A DNA stretch of 64,000 nt from Bryopsis sp. KO-2023 (Eukaryota; Chlorophyta; Ulvophyceae; Bryopsidales; Bryopsidaceae): NCBI GenBank assembly GCA_030272585.1, contig BSYQ01000002.1:7130001-7194000 (forward strand), in the 5' to 3' direction. The position numbers were made by a program, and so were the translations under genes. Numbering within the stretch: position 1 is the first letter of the stretch; every line of letters starts with the position of its first letter. Under the pieces are notes generated by a model. It saw nothing but the letters and a program-made list of their open reading frames with translations. It was not told the origin of the DNA and searched no databases. Positions 1 to 9,042 of the stretch are shown one piece after another.

Positions 1-99
1 TCTAATCAACCCAATCCCAATCAGCAGCTGCCCTCAACTAAGCTGTTTTCAAGCCTCCTCACAGGTTTCAACAGGCCTCTGGTGAGGTCCTTTTCTCTT

Positions 100-1260
100 C
101 CCTTTCCAGAGGCTCACCTCCTGGGCAAACTCAAAGCGGCTAAAGCACTGTCGGGGATTCCCGAAGAAGACTTCAACGTGTAGAGGTGAAAAAAAGACCA
201 AAAAAAAACTTTTCAGAGCGGAGAGAGAGAGAGAGAGAAAAAAAGAGACCATACATCATCTTTTCGGACCACCCGCTGAGTTGAGCGAGGAGTGGCTGCG
301 CTTGCTCGACCATCACACTGCATTCAAGGAGATGATCGCTGCCTTAAAAAAAAAACAATCAAAGGAAGCCAGTCCTGTGGCAAAACTCTCCATTTTTCTG
401 CAATTTGTATTCTCTATTTTATTCTATTTATGGCTCCAACACTCCACAGTTATTTGCATATTTATTTTTGTGGACCTCGTTTAAACTTACACGCAAGTCT
501 TCTGTCCCTCTTTTAGTCCATGCGGCCTACAGCGCCTGAGCTGAATGCTCTATCCCATGTGGACGTACTTTAATTTTTCGAAATCAATGAGAAATACAAC
601 ACCCCCAGCAGACTTTCCCAAAACAATCGCCTCACTGCATACTCTCGTTAGGTGGCGGTCGCAAATTCGATAGCGATGGCAACCTTGGCCACATGTCCAT
701 CATCTGCACCGGCTTGCGCCAGCGCTTCTGCGATTCCCAACTCGTGTATATCACCGCTTGCGACCAACTGTAGTGGCCCCACCTTGTTTTTAAGTCAATG
801 AGAAAAACAACACCCCTTCTTGAACTTGCTCTGAGAGCCGCTAAAAGCCTGGCTTTTCTTTTGGCCGGTTTTGTTCTTATCCCCACTTCTCTTTCGATCT
901 GGAGGTCACACCAAAACTTAACGGTTGGACCGTGTTCCTCGACGATTTGAAACCCGTCGACCAAAACGCAGTGGGGAGTCGAACCCCGTCATCCCAAAAG
1001 ATGTCACACCTGCGTTTTTTGTTCGACTCCACTGGGTCAACACGTTCAAACCGTCCATAAAAAGATGGATCACCCCTACCTCCCAGTCCCCGACTTTGTG
1101 TTAGCGCGCTTGATGCCTTTGGTTCGGCGTCAGTCGCCAAGGTGCCATCAAACTGGCCCTGGAAACTCAGACTGGCGCGTGTGTGTAATCGTGATTTGAT
1201 TAATGGGTCGGATGTAATAGATGGTCCGCCAGCGACGAAAGCGCTTGCGCATATATAAAT
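100..1260. repeat. Large dispersed repeat R1, copy 1
   Basis: From about 245 onward this segment matches 49956-51116 in the same orientation, with scattered substitutions and several indels; copy 2 is about 150 bp longer because it keeps internal blocks missing here. The first part (about 110-205) is inverted relative to the matching part of copy 2 (about 49862-49960), so this copy has been rearranged. Positions 1-60 also resemble 49480-49530. The repeat ends near a TATATAAATAA-like stretch at 1250-1262. On the minus strand it carries a decayed coding relic, listed separately. Confidence 0.8.
632..1140 (-). pseudogene. Decayed gene relic inside R1, copy 1
   Basis: I do not recognise this protein. 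On the minus strand, reading away from a TATA-like sequence at about 1250, two overlapping frames are open (877-1140 and 632-964) and both correspond to segments of the relic in R1 copy 2. Conserved blocks include VDPVESNKKRRCDIF and a basic stretch followed by ALRASSRR. Different frames are open in the two copies over the same homologous DNA, which is what neutral decay by small indels would give. A stop codon interrupts the MA(A/P)WRLTPN first-exon reading here but not in copy 2. It could be a host gene carried by the repeat or a transposon gene; nothing decides between them. Confidence 0.35.
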
Positions 1261-1810
1261 AAGATTCTATCGGAACCTGCCTCCAACTTGAGTGTCCCTG
1301 TAATGTATTTTCTTTCTCCTCAAGAAAACAACACCCTCAATCGGAAAGGGATTTATACATCATCCCTGTTGGAACGCATGTTTGAAGCGAGAACGGTGTG
1401 CAGTCAAGGAGAAATCGATGGTTGAAAGCTGAGATTGAGTGCTTTTTTTTTCCATTGCAATGGAAAAACCAATTGATTTTCAAATTGAACAGGGGTTAAA
1501 AGACCTGGTTTTTTTGGGATGCTCCTCCAATCATCTTACAGGACGATTTTTCCTCTCAAGAAATGGTTCAGCATTTGAAAACAAAGCAAAAAAACGAAAT
1601 CGTGTTGAAACATTCCTGAGACTCAGTTTCTCTTCCAAAAATCACACTCTCCGCCCCTGCACAAGAACTTCTTGCAGGAGAATCCTCAACTAATATACAA
1701 GCGGAAGTGTTCAAACCAGAAAATGGCTCGGGTTTCCTAGACGGCAGCTTCCCGTCTTGGATTCCCTGTCCATGGAGCAACTGCAGGTGTGTCAGGTTTT
1801 CAAAGAATGT
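1261..1810. other. Spacer without recognisable gene
   Basis: AT-rich, with short T runs. A minus-strand open stretch (1568-1780) shows no recognisable domain. I see no RNA gene or repeat shared with the rest of the window. Confidence 0.5.
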
Positions 1811-2461
1811 TTAATGCAGCTCTATTGATGATCGGCCAACTATCATAAGCCCATCCAAATCAGAACCAAACCAAACCAAACCAAAAATTACATCAGAACC
1901 AAGCATAAGCGATCGGCCCAAATCCATGAACGTCCACAATTTGAATTCCCGTGAAGAAGGATCATGTTCTGACTCGGTGACCTCAGCAACTGAGAGTGCA
2001 ACTGAGGAGTTCTGGTGGGAACTGGAAGCTTGGGTTTGACTCCCAAGGGGATTTGTACTTGATCCAGAAACAGAGCCTGAGGGTGTCTTTGTTTCCACAG
2101 GGCTTCCACTGGATAAGCTTGTCCCATTGGAAATCGTATTCTTGAGGGCAGGATCTACAATAATATCATCCTTGAAGGAGTTTGCTCCACAACTGTATGT
2201 AGAGTTCCTTGCCTGTCCCCCAACAGCCTTCTCCCTATCTCCATTTTCTCCATTTTCCATTTTCCCTCTCGCTTTTTCCGAAGCGCCCGGAAACACGTGT
2301 ATATAACCAGCACCCTTCACTCCTTGGGAGGGGTCACTCTGACATACTTTTTGAGAAGAACCTTTCTGCCTTGGTGTGTCAGCAGAGGTCTCGCAGTGGG
2401 TTTTTTGCTGCCCTTTAACGTCTCCAGGGACGTTCTCCCCCATGTTCAAAAATAGAACCAA
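1811..2461 (-). CDS. Hypothetical Ser/Thr/Gly-rich ORF, 216 codons
   Basis: This is an uninterrupted minus-strand frame of 216 codons in a stretch where other frames are well supplied with stops, so it may be an exon. Its composition is hydrophilic and low in complexity: residues about 65-165 are rich in Ser, Thr, Gly, Asn and Gln with many small polar clusters. The C-terminal 35 residues turn hydrophobic (WTFMDLGRSLMLGSDVIFG). I recognise no family. The first Met at 2461 or the second, six residues later in MGENVPG, could be the start; a splice acceptor instead of a start codon is also possible. No paralogue occurs in the window. It is listed because of its length and composition only. Confidence 0.35.
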   Translation of the reverse strand: MVLFLNMGENVPGDVKGQQKTHCETSADTPRQKGSSQKVCQSDPSQGVKGAGYIHVFPGASEKARGKMENGENGDREKAVGGQARNSTYSCGANSFKDDIIVDPALKNTISNGTSLSSGSPVETKTPSGSVSGSSTNPLGSQTQASSSHQNSSVALSVAEVTESEHDPSSREFKLWTFMDLGRSLMLGSDVIFGLVWFGSDLDGLMIVGRSSIELH

Positions 2462-2539
2462 AATTCAGTGTTTCTTCGGGGTGTTCAGGGTCATAGGTGA
2501 CCAGCATGTGATCATGTCCCCCAATTTTGAACGGGGTGT

Positions 2540-3288
2540 GTCTCTCCGGCCTCAAAACAGCAGATATTTTTCGTGTCTGTGTGCAACACGCACGCGGGTT
2601 GAGTCGGGTTCGATCACCGAAACAATAGACAGATTTACAAGTATGCTACAGTCCACTCAGCGAACTCGACGGAATATGCAACTGTTCCCTCGAGGGCCGA
2701 GCTCGGCCTGCGACAGACAGCGACAGACGCAGCCTTGAGGCTGAAGAAGTTCTCGCAGCTCCACAGTCTTAAACAGTTTTTTGTTGGAAGAACTCGTTAG
2801 ACTTACCGTCGTGCAATACAGTAGTTGGAGACACTCTTGGAGAAGTCCTTGAGCACAACGATTGAGCACAACGGGCAAATGTCAGCGAATCATGATGTTT
2901 CCCCGCGAGGTAGAGGCACCTCCTTGGTTTCATATTCGCACGGACTCGCGTTTCGTTGGGCCTGCCTTCGAAAGCAGCAGTAGCCATAAGACATACTGTT
3001 CAGTGCCTCAATCTACGAGCGCGACACCTCATATACTCTGTGTTGTTATGAAAAGTTGAAAAAAGTTGTTTTGGTGTCTTGTCAGCCAGCAACGTATCTT
3101 TTGGCACGGTTGTATTTAGGGGAGAAAAATGTGTGTGAATGCGTGTTTTTGCAGCAACGCGTTGGACTGAAGGAGACACGCCAGATGCTCAAAAAGAAAA
3201 CCCCGGTCTTCCTGCACGTCTCGAATACCTGGAAGAGAGGGATGATTATGGTGCGAAAGACAGTCCAACATTGGAGAACCGCATACAG
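2540..3288 (+). pseudogene. Truncated relic of the coiled-coil/ankyrin gene family
   Basis: 2580-2770 resembles the 5' flank and exon 1 region of genes A and B (about 27250-27480 and 28340-28500), including the motif ctcgcagctccacagt. 3155-3288 is a recognisable copy of their exon 2: it follows a cag acceptor, ends at a cag/gtgcgt donor, and translates to a block with TEGDTPDAQKE, LPARLEYLEERDD, matching TEKETPDTQAEIVDLPARFDELEGRDD of gene B exon 4. It is 134 nt instead of 138 nt, so the phase-1 frame of the family is not kept. The later exons (long coiled coil, ankyrin repeats) are absent; F-box/WD40 copy 1 follows directly. It is best read as a 5' fragment left by an old duplication. Confidence 0.6.
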
Positions 3289-3395
3289 GTGCGTTTGCGC
3301 TGTCTCGGACAAAGTCCAGTGAACATGTTTTCTTGACTGTCACGATTTTCACGATGGGATGAAGTTTGAATTAGAATCAGGAGACAGTAAAATTT

Positions 3396-4613
3396 GTGTG
3401 GATGACACAGGCTGGAGTCGAGGACAATTTCGTCTCTCCAGGAAGTTTTGAGAAGATCATTTGGACTGGAGGTTGGATGGATGCAGTATGGCAGGTGGTG
3501 TTGAGAATGCTTGGCTGGAAGGGGGATCATCGTTCCAATATCAGCGACTCTTTCAACATCGAATGGGACTTACCCAAAGATATCCTCATCGACATTTTTT
3601 AAACGGTTTCGGCGAAAACGCTGGCTAGATGCTCGTGTGTGGCCAAGTCTTGGCGTGAAGTTGTGGATACAGAGTTTGACCTGAAAAGAAAAATTGGCTT
3701 GGAGCGTGCATGGTTGCATGATCCACCACAGCCCGTTATCCATCGGGACCCTCTTCGAATGTTACCATTGCTGACATGTGCTGTGATGGAAAACCTTATT
3801 GCCTTGACCGACGACCACAAGCTCAAGGTGATAAATTTCAACACGAGAGAAACCGTTTTTGATTGTAGTACCACGTTTCACTTCCACATTGGGAAGGTAG
3901 GCCCACAGAACAGTCTTTGTTTCATAGATGGGATGCTTGTTGGTGGGGGTTGCAATGGATCTTTGTGCGGATGGGATATCTCAAACGAATGGAGGCTGCT
4001 TTTCAACGTGTCAATTTTCTGCAACAAGAGTATCTTGTCGATTCCGGACCTTGGCGACAACGTGGCTATTGGGGGGGTGGATGGGGAGCTTGAAATTTGG
4101 AAAAAAGGGGTATGGGAGCTCGTTACCTCCCTTCAAGGTCACAAACACAGGGTTTGGCGGATCTTACCGGAGGAAGGCAATCTCTTGATCAGTGGTTCGG
4201 AAGATGAGACTATTCGAATATGGAACTTACTTGATAATGCGTGCCTTAGAGTCATTAGTGGACAAAAATGGGGAGTGAGTTCCATGAGTGTTTCTGATGG
4301 ATTGATATTTTGTGGAGCGTGGGATGGAAACATTCGCTTGTGGGAAGTGAACAGTGGTAAACATGTGCACACATTTCGTGGTCACACGAAAACCATCACA
4401 TCAGTTGGTATCAAAGGAGGTCGTGTTTTCTCCGGATCTTGCGATGGAACTGTGAAAATATGGGATAAAACTAAGGAGGAGTGTGTGCAGAGCTTTGTTT
4501 GTTTCCAGAAAGTACAACAAATGGTGTATCAGGTCTTGGTGGAGGACGAAAAGCTAACAGTTGTGACTAGGTTTGGAGAGATTTGGCATTGGGATTTTTC
4601 CAAGCACTTTTGA
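3396..4613 (+). pseudogene. F-box/WD40-repeat protein, copy 1 (one nonsense codon)
   Basis: F-box/WD40 proteins recruit substrates to SCF ubiquitin ligases. A Trp-rich leader (WMDAVWQVVLRMLGW) like that of the intact copy at 56922-58130 is followed by an F-box beginning WDLPKDILIDIF. Frame continues through LARCSCVAKSWREVVD and LERAW, both matching the paralogues. Several WD40 repeats follow, with GH...D..IW pattern seen in LQGHKHRV, SGSEDETIRIW, GAWDGNIRLW, RGHTKTITSV and SGSCDGTVKIW; the frame closes at TGA 4611-4613. Inside the F-box, codon 3600-3602 is TAA where the intact paralogue has a Glu. Everything else is open, so it is either a young pseudogene or is translated from downstream. 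Its C-terminus stops about 13 residues short of the intact copy. Confidence 0.8.
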
Positions 4614-4944
4614 GTGGTGTCACGTTTTTATTTGATACGATTTCGTTTTTTTCTGGGGTATATCTGTCAATAATGTCAGATATGGTGTTTGTTATATGGC
4701 ATAAGTAACACTGGTCTATTCGCTGCAAACCTTGCCCTACTTTTCCTCGTTTGTACCACCGAGTTGTTCTGTAAGATTCGACCTTTGAGTCCAAGGCCAC
4801 TCCGCCAGTCGAGAGTGTTCTTTTTTTTTTCCCTTCAACTTTCGAAAAAAAAAAAACCTCAGTCGGTCAGAGCTCAGTCAAAGGTCTTTATCGCTTGCTC
4901 CATCCGATTTCGAGTGGATAATTAACCACGTGCACGTGGCTGGT

Positions 4945-5106
4945 CCGGGTAGCCAAAGGAGATGTGGAATGCCCCTCGAAAGGGACGTCAGGGACGTCAG
5001 TCAGACTGACTGTTGGGTGCAGCCAAAACCAGCTTTTCCAAGCTGGTCGGAAAAGTAGATGGGTGGTGATTTGTAGACTTCTAGTTGGAGCTGCACCCAC
5101 AGTTTG
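4945..5106 (-). repeat. Repeat C1, 5' fragment
   Basis: This minus-strand fragment matches the first 150 bp of C1 (compare 7680-7810 and 52085-52215). The two halves form an inverted pair: tgggtgcagctccaac near one end and gttgggtgcagccaaaac near the other, so it can fold back. It ends abruptly where C1 would continue with the fragment rich in caacaagccaccaatcaagg. Confidence 0.75.
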
Positions 5107-5159
5107 ACTGATCCTAAGGAATGGGCGGATGGGTTGGCTGTGGGGTTTTTCGCTTTTGT

Positions 5160-5905
5160 TGGGATACCAAGTGGGTTAGTGCAACTTCTAACAGAGCCAT
5201 GAACATCCAGGACTCAACAAAACACGCACGCACACAAGGGCACCGAAAACAACAGCAGTTTTTTTTCCCCAACATGCATGAAAATCCCCCCCAATAAAGG
5301 TAAAAAGTAAAATCTAAAAAAAAACAAAAACCCCGCCGGCGGTTTCAGCACCGGCGGCTACAACCTCTCTGGCGCATGACAATTCGAGAGTGAAGGTTCG
5401 AACCCGGGACCTGATGTCCAGGGATCCTCTAGCAGATCCCCTTGACCAGCGGGCGAACGATGACATGCATCCATGTCGCACTCAAGTACCCCCCCCCCAA
5501 GGATGATTCACCCAACCGACAGAAACTCGAGCGGGCGCGTCGAGCGGCTCTCCGACGTCTTCAAAGATCCAAACCAGCTGTCAATCCGAATCGCTGTCCT
5601 CGCGATGCTCACGCGTGGTGGTGACCAAAGCCACCGAAGAGTCGGATGGGTGAGAGTGTGAGGAGCTGTTGTGTGGGGGACAGGAAAACGCTTTCCTGTT
5701 CTGGAGAAGCCCGGTCGAGTTCTCACGGTTTGGGTATGCGACCAAACGCACCAACGGGTGCCATGGTTTTGGCGCAGCGCGCCTGAGCTGGTGTGGAATG
5801 CCCCTCGAAAGGGACTGTTGGGTGCAGCCAAAACCATCTTTTCCAAGCTGGTTGGAAAAGTATATGGGTGGTGATTGGGTGGTTTCTGGTTGGAGCTGGT
5901 TGGAA
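5160..5905 (-). repeat. Repeat C1 (tRNA-derived SINE composite), copy a
   Basis: A minus-strand copy. Reading from 5905 downward it has the fold-back head (shortened), the block with gcgtgagcatcgcgaggac, the cgtcttcgaagacgtc-type palindrome (degraded here), a poly-G tract near 5490, then a tRNA-like segment with B box ggttcgaaccc at about 5396-5406 (reverse strand), a GC hairpin (gccgccggtgctgaaaccgccggcgg) and a T-rich tail. Its distal end (ctctgttagaagttgcacta...) is shared with copy e at 42575-42630 and differs from copies b and d, so at least two 3' subfamilies exist. Confidence 0.8.
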
Positions 5906-6056
5906 CATATATACTGATTTGCTTACTCCAAGTATTTCCTTCCTCTTTTTACGTTCAACTTCCCTCTTGACATTTTTTCTCTCAGCAGAGCTTCCTCTTC
6001 TAAAAAAGGAAAAGAGCTTTTTTTTCCTTTGAAACTCCCTCCCTCCCACTGACCAC

Positions 6057-6490
6057 AGAGGGAGAAGTAACGTTAGTGTTTACTGGGAGGGGATCGAAGA
6101 ATGCTGGAAACGAAGTGGTGTAGACGAAGTCCTTATCAAGGGCTGGGAAGAGGTGGGAGGTTTTGCAAGAAAAACACGATTTGCTGAGCGGAAACTTTGC
6201 TTTTTTTGAATCCACTCGTTCCTTCTCGCCATCCTTCGCGATTTCTGAGAACCGTTTCTCGACATCGTTCACACCTCTGATGTGCTTTTTTGGAGGGTAT
6301 ATGGTCTTGATTGCACTTTCGAGCGTTTTTCGTGAGTGCTGCAGTCGTCCGAGTGGAATTTTTGCAGATTAAATCCCTCTCAACGAAGCGATTTTCTGAC
6401 TGAAGTCTCTGAAGTTGGCTGAAGTCCTCTGGTAAAACTGAAACCCGTGGACCTGTGGTGGTGTGGTGTCGACTGTCTGTCCCCAGGTGA
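6057..6490. repeat. Repeat P, copy 1
   Basis: This segment matches 18629-19065 in direct orientation over about 435 bp with small indels. On the minus strand a 156-codon frame (6136-6606) runs through it and stops at the same codon as the corresponding frame in copy 2. The conserved part includes FSQLQRLQSENRFVERDL, KNARKCNQDHIPS and CERCRETV.R.REGWREGTSG. Copy 2 keeps this frame open over the whole shared stretch despite a length change in the Lys run. I recognise no domain; two CxxC-like pairs (KCNQDH.., QRCERC) are visible. Confidence 0.75.
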
Positions 6491-6499
6491 GTGTTTCGG

Positions 6500-7670
6500 T
6501 TTCCCTGCACACTTTTCCTTTTTTTGAACACCTCTAATTTTATGTCCCTCACTTCGATAGACCGCTCTTCCTGAAGACTTTTGAAAAAATTGTTCTCACT
6601 TTCCACTATTCTTCTTTGATTTGCTACTGGGGGAGCTGGGAGAAAAAAAAAATCCGGTGTTGGACAGAATCGGACTGTTAAATTCGATTGAGAATCTGTG
6701 TTGGGATGCTACCCTGTGGACTAATTTTATCCTAATAAGTGTAGGGAGCTACAGTGTTTGTAGCTTTACTTTTCGGGGTAGCAACAAGAAAAAGGTCTCA
6801 AGCAGTTTTTCTACAAAACAAAGGGGCCTGTCATTTTCTGAATTGACTTCAAAGCTTTTTTTCTTTTGTTTCACAAAGGGGCTTGCCACAATGTCAAGAA
6901 TGATTAATCATTCTTCACACGTGTGAAGCCTCGACAATCGAATATTTAAGTCTTTTTGGATATCTGATTTTCCATCTGATGTTTTTTTTTTCAGGGGAAA
7001 TCGATATACAATCAAGCAGGCCTTGGTGCATCCAGAATTGGGGACCTCACAGCCATCAAGGTAATAAAACTGAATATTTGTGGATGATAGGTGATGAACA
7101 GGCAAAGCACTGCAGGAAAAAAAAGTAAGAAAAAGCAGAAGCCCAATCAAATGTGAAAAAGATGATAGAAGCCGATGGCCTCAATAAGAATAACCCTCCA
7201 ACTTTGGCTAATCTGGGAGGGCCCCTGTACTTCTTTCACTATCATTCGTATTGGGTTTCAGAAAAAAAAAAAAAAAAACCATTGTCGGCTGCCTTAAAAC
7301 AAATTGGGTTCCAAGAGGCTGGAATTTACGAACGCGGAGGATGTTGAAAATTGAGATCAAAAGCCACAAGGCCAGGAATTGTTTTTGCGAATCAACTTTT
7401 TCATCAGATCTTAGAAACGTAATTGGGCGAATTCGATTTTGGGTGGGAAGAGTGTCCTGGATAAAAAAATTCCTCTTGAAGCTTCAAACAAAAGTCTAGC
7501 ATAAAAAGATGGTTGACAGATTGAATATTTGTTTTTGAGGACGGGATCCCCAGTTATCTACTGGATATCAAGAGAAAGAACGATGTCCATGTGTTGGCTC
7601 ACTTTTCTGATCTCCTTCAAAACAAAAACGTTATTTCCACAACCTTAAACCTTAATACTGTCGCAAACCT
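6500..7670. other. Spacer without recognisable gene
   Basis: AT-rich, with A and T homopolymer runs (for example 6645 and 7261-7278). No domain, RNA gene or repeat shared with other parts of the window was found. Confidence 0.5.
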
Positions 7671-7674
7671 CAGG

Positions 7675-9012
7675 ATCAGTCGGACTGTGGGTGCAGCTCC
7701 AACCAGAAACCACCCAATCCCCACCCATCTACTTTTCCAACCAGCTTGGAAAAGATGGCTTTGGCTGCACCCAACAGTCTGACTGACGGACATCCCTTTC
7801 GAGGGGCATTCCACACCCCCATTGGGATTGGGCGCTCTGACCAGCCAGAGCCTAACTTGCCACAGGTTGCAACAAGCCACCAATCAAGGCCGACCACCAA
7901 CATGCATGCATCAAAATCCCCCAACCACGGGCATATCCCCCGACCAAACAAAATCAGCCGACATGGATGAAAATCCAAAAGAAAGACAGAATGGAGAATC
8001 CCCCCCTCCCCAATTGAAAACCATTGGATTCGTTCCACGAAAACGAATGAGATTCTTCCCGCAATCACCAGAGCTCAGGCGCGCCGCGCCAAAACCATGG
8101 CATCCGTTGGTGCGTTTGATTGCATACCCAAACCTTGAGAGCTCGATCGAGCTTCTCCAGAACAGGAAAGCGTTTTCCTGTCCCCCACACAACAGCTCCC
8201 CACCCTCTCACCCACCTGACTCGTTGGTGGCTTTGGTCACCACTACGCGTGAGCATCGCGAGGACAGCGATTCGGATTGACAGCTGGTTTAGCTGTGAAG
8301 ACGTCTTCGAAGACGTCGGAGAGCCGCTCGACGCACGCTCCGCTCGAGCTTCTGGCGGGTGGGTGAATCATCGTTTGGGGGGGGGGGCTTCAGTGCGACA
8401 TCGCTGCGTGTCATCGTTCGCCCGCTGGTCAAGGGGATCTGCTAGAGGATCCCTGGCCGCCAGGTCCCGGGTTCGAACCTTCACTCTCGAATTGACAGGG
8501 ATGATCAGATGCGCCAGGGAGGTCGTAGCCGCCGGTGCTGAAACCGCCGGCGGGGTTTTGTTTTCGTTTTCGCTTTTACTTTTACTTGTTTTGGGGGGAT
8601 TTTCATGCATGTTCGGAAAAAACTGCTGTTGTTTTCGGTGTGTGCGTGTTTTGTTGAATTTGTGCACAGAAAGAATTGCAAATGGTTTTGATCCCATAGG
8701 CAAAACAGTGACATGAAGACAAATCCTCTTTGATTTGTCCCATTCAAAAGGTAATCAATCCCCACTCTTTTTCGTAAAACAATGCACAGGGGATCCTTTT
8801 GGTCGAAACAAGTTACATTACAAGTGGATAGGACTACAGACATACTATCAAAAGAGAGTGTAAAATAACAGCAAACTGACATGGTAAATCCTCCAACAAC
8901 TATTCTTTTCACGATGTTCCCTTGATTTGAAAAGCACCAGAAAAAGATACACAAAATTTCTGGCTGCTTGTACTCCTTGGTGGTTTTCTTCTTCCTAACA
9001 GGAATCTCCTAG
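7675..9012 (+). repeat. Repeat C1, copy b (most complete)
   Basis: This is the fullest plus-strand copy. Order: fold-back head (7680-7800, tgtgggtgcagctccaac ... ttggctgcacccaac); a block with cacccccattgggattgggc; a middle with acaggaaagcgttttcctgt (inverted repeat, about 8160-8180); gcgtgagcatcgcgaggac; the palindromic gacgtcttcgaagacgtc at 8300-8317; a G11 tract near 8375; the tRNA-like SINE promoter at 8425-8479; a GC hairpin at 8531-8555; a T/G-rich tail; and a 350-bp 3' module (8650-9005) shared only with copy d (61830-62225). No coding frame spans it. It is non-autonomous. Confidence 0.85.
8425..8479 (+). promoter_or_regulatory. RNA polymerase III type 2 promoter (A and B boxes) of the C1 SINE
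   Basis: TGGTCAAGGGG at 8425-8435 fits the A-box consensus TRGYNNANNGG. GGTTCGAACC at 8470-8479 fits the B box GGTTCRANNCC at tRNA-like spacing. The same pair occurs in copies a, d and e, while copy c ends inside this segment. The bases around the B box do not form a proper T-stem, so this is tRNA-derived and not a tRNA gene. Confidence 0.65.
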
Positions 9013-9042
9013 ATGCCTCATGACTCATGAGTCATGAGGCAT
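9013..9042. repeat. Perfect 30-bp palindrome
   Basis: The sequence from atgcctcatgactca to tgagtcatgaggcat is its own reverse complement over 30 bases. It starts exactly where the shared 3' module of C1 copies b and d ends (gatgcctca at both sites). Confidence 0.9.

Noticed and set aside
960-1010. tRNA-like gggttcgactcccc on the minus strand, followed by TTTT
   Set aside because: It lies within the R1 coding relic, and the would-be acceptor halves (cgcag/ctgcg) are too short and at different distances in the two R1 copies.
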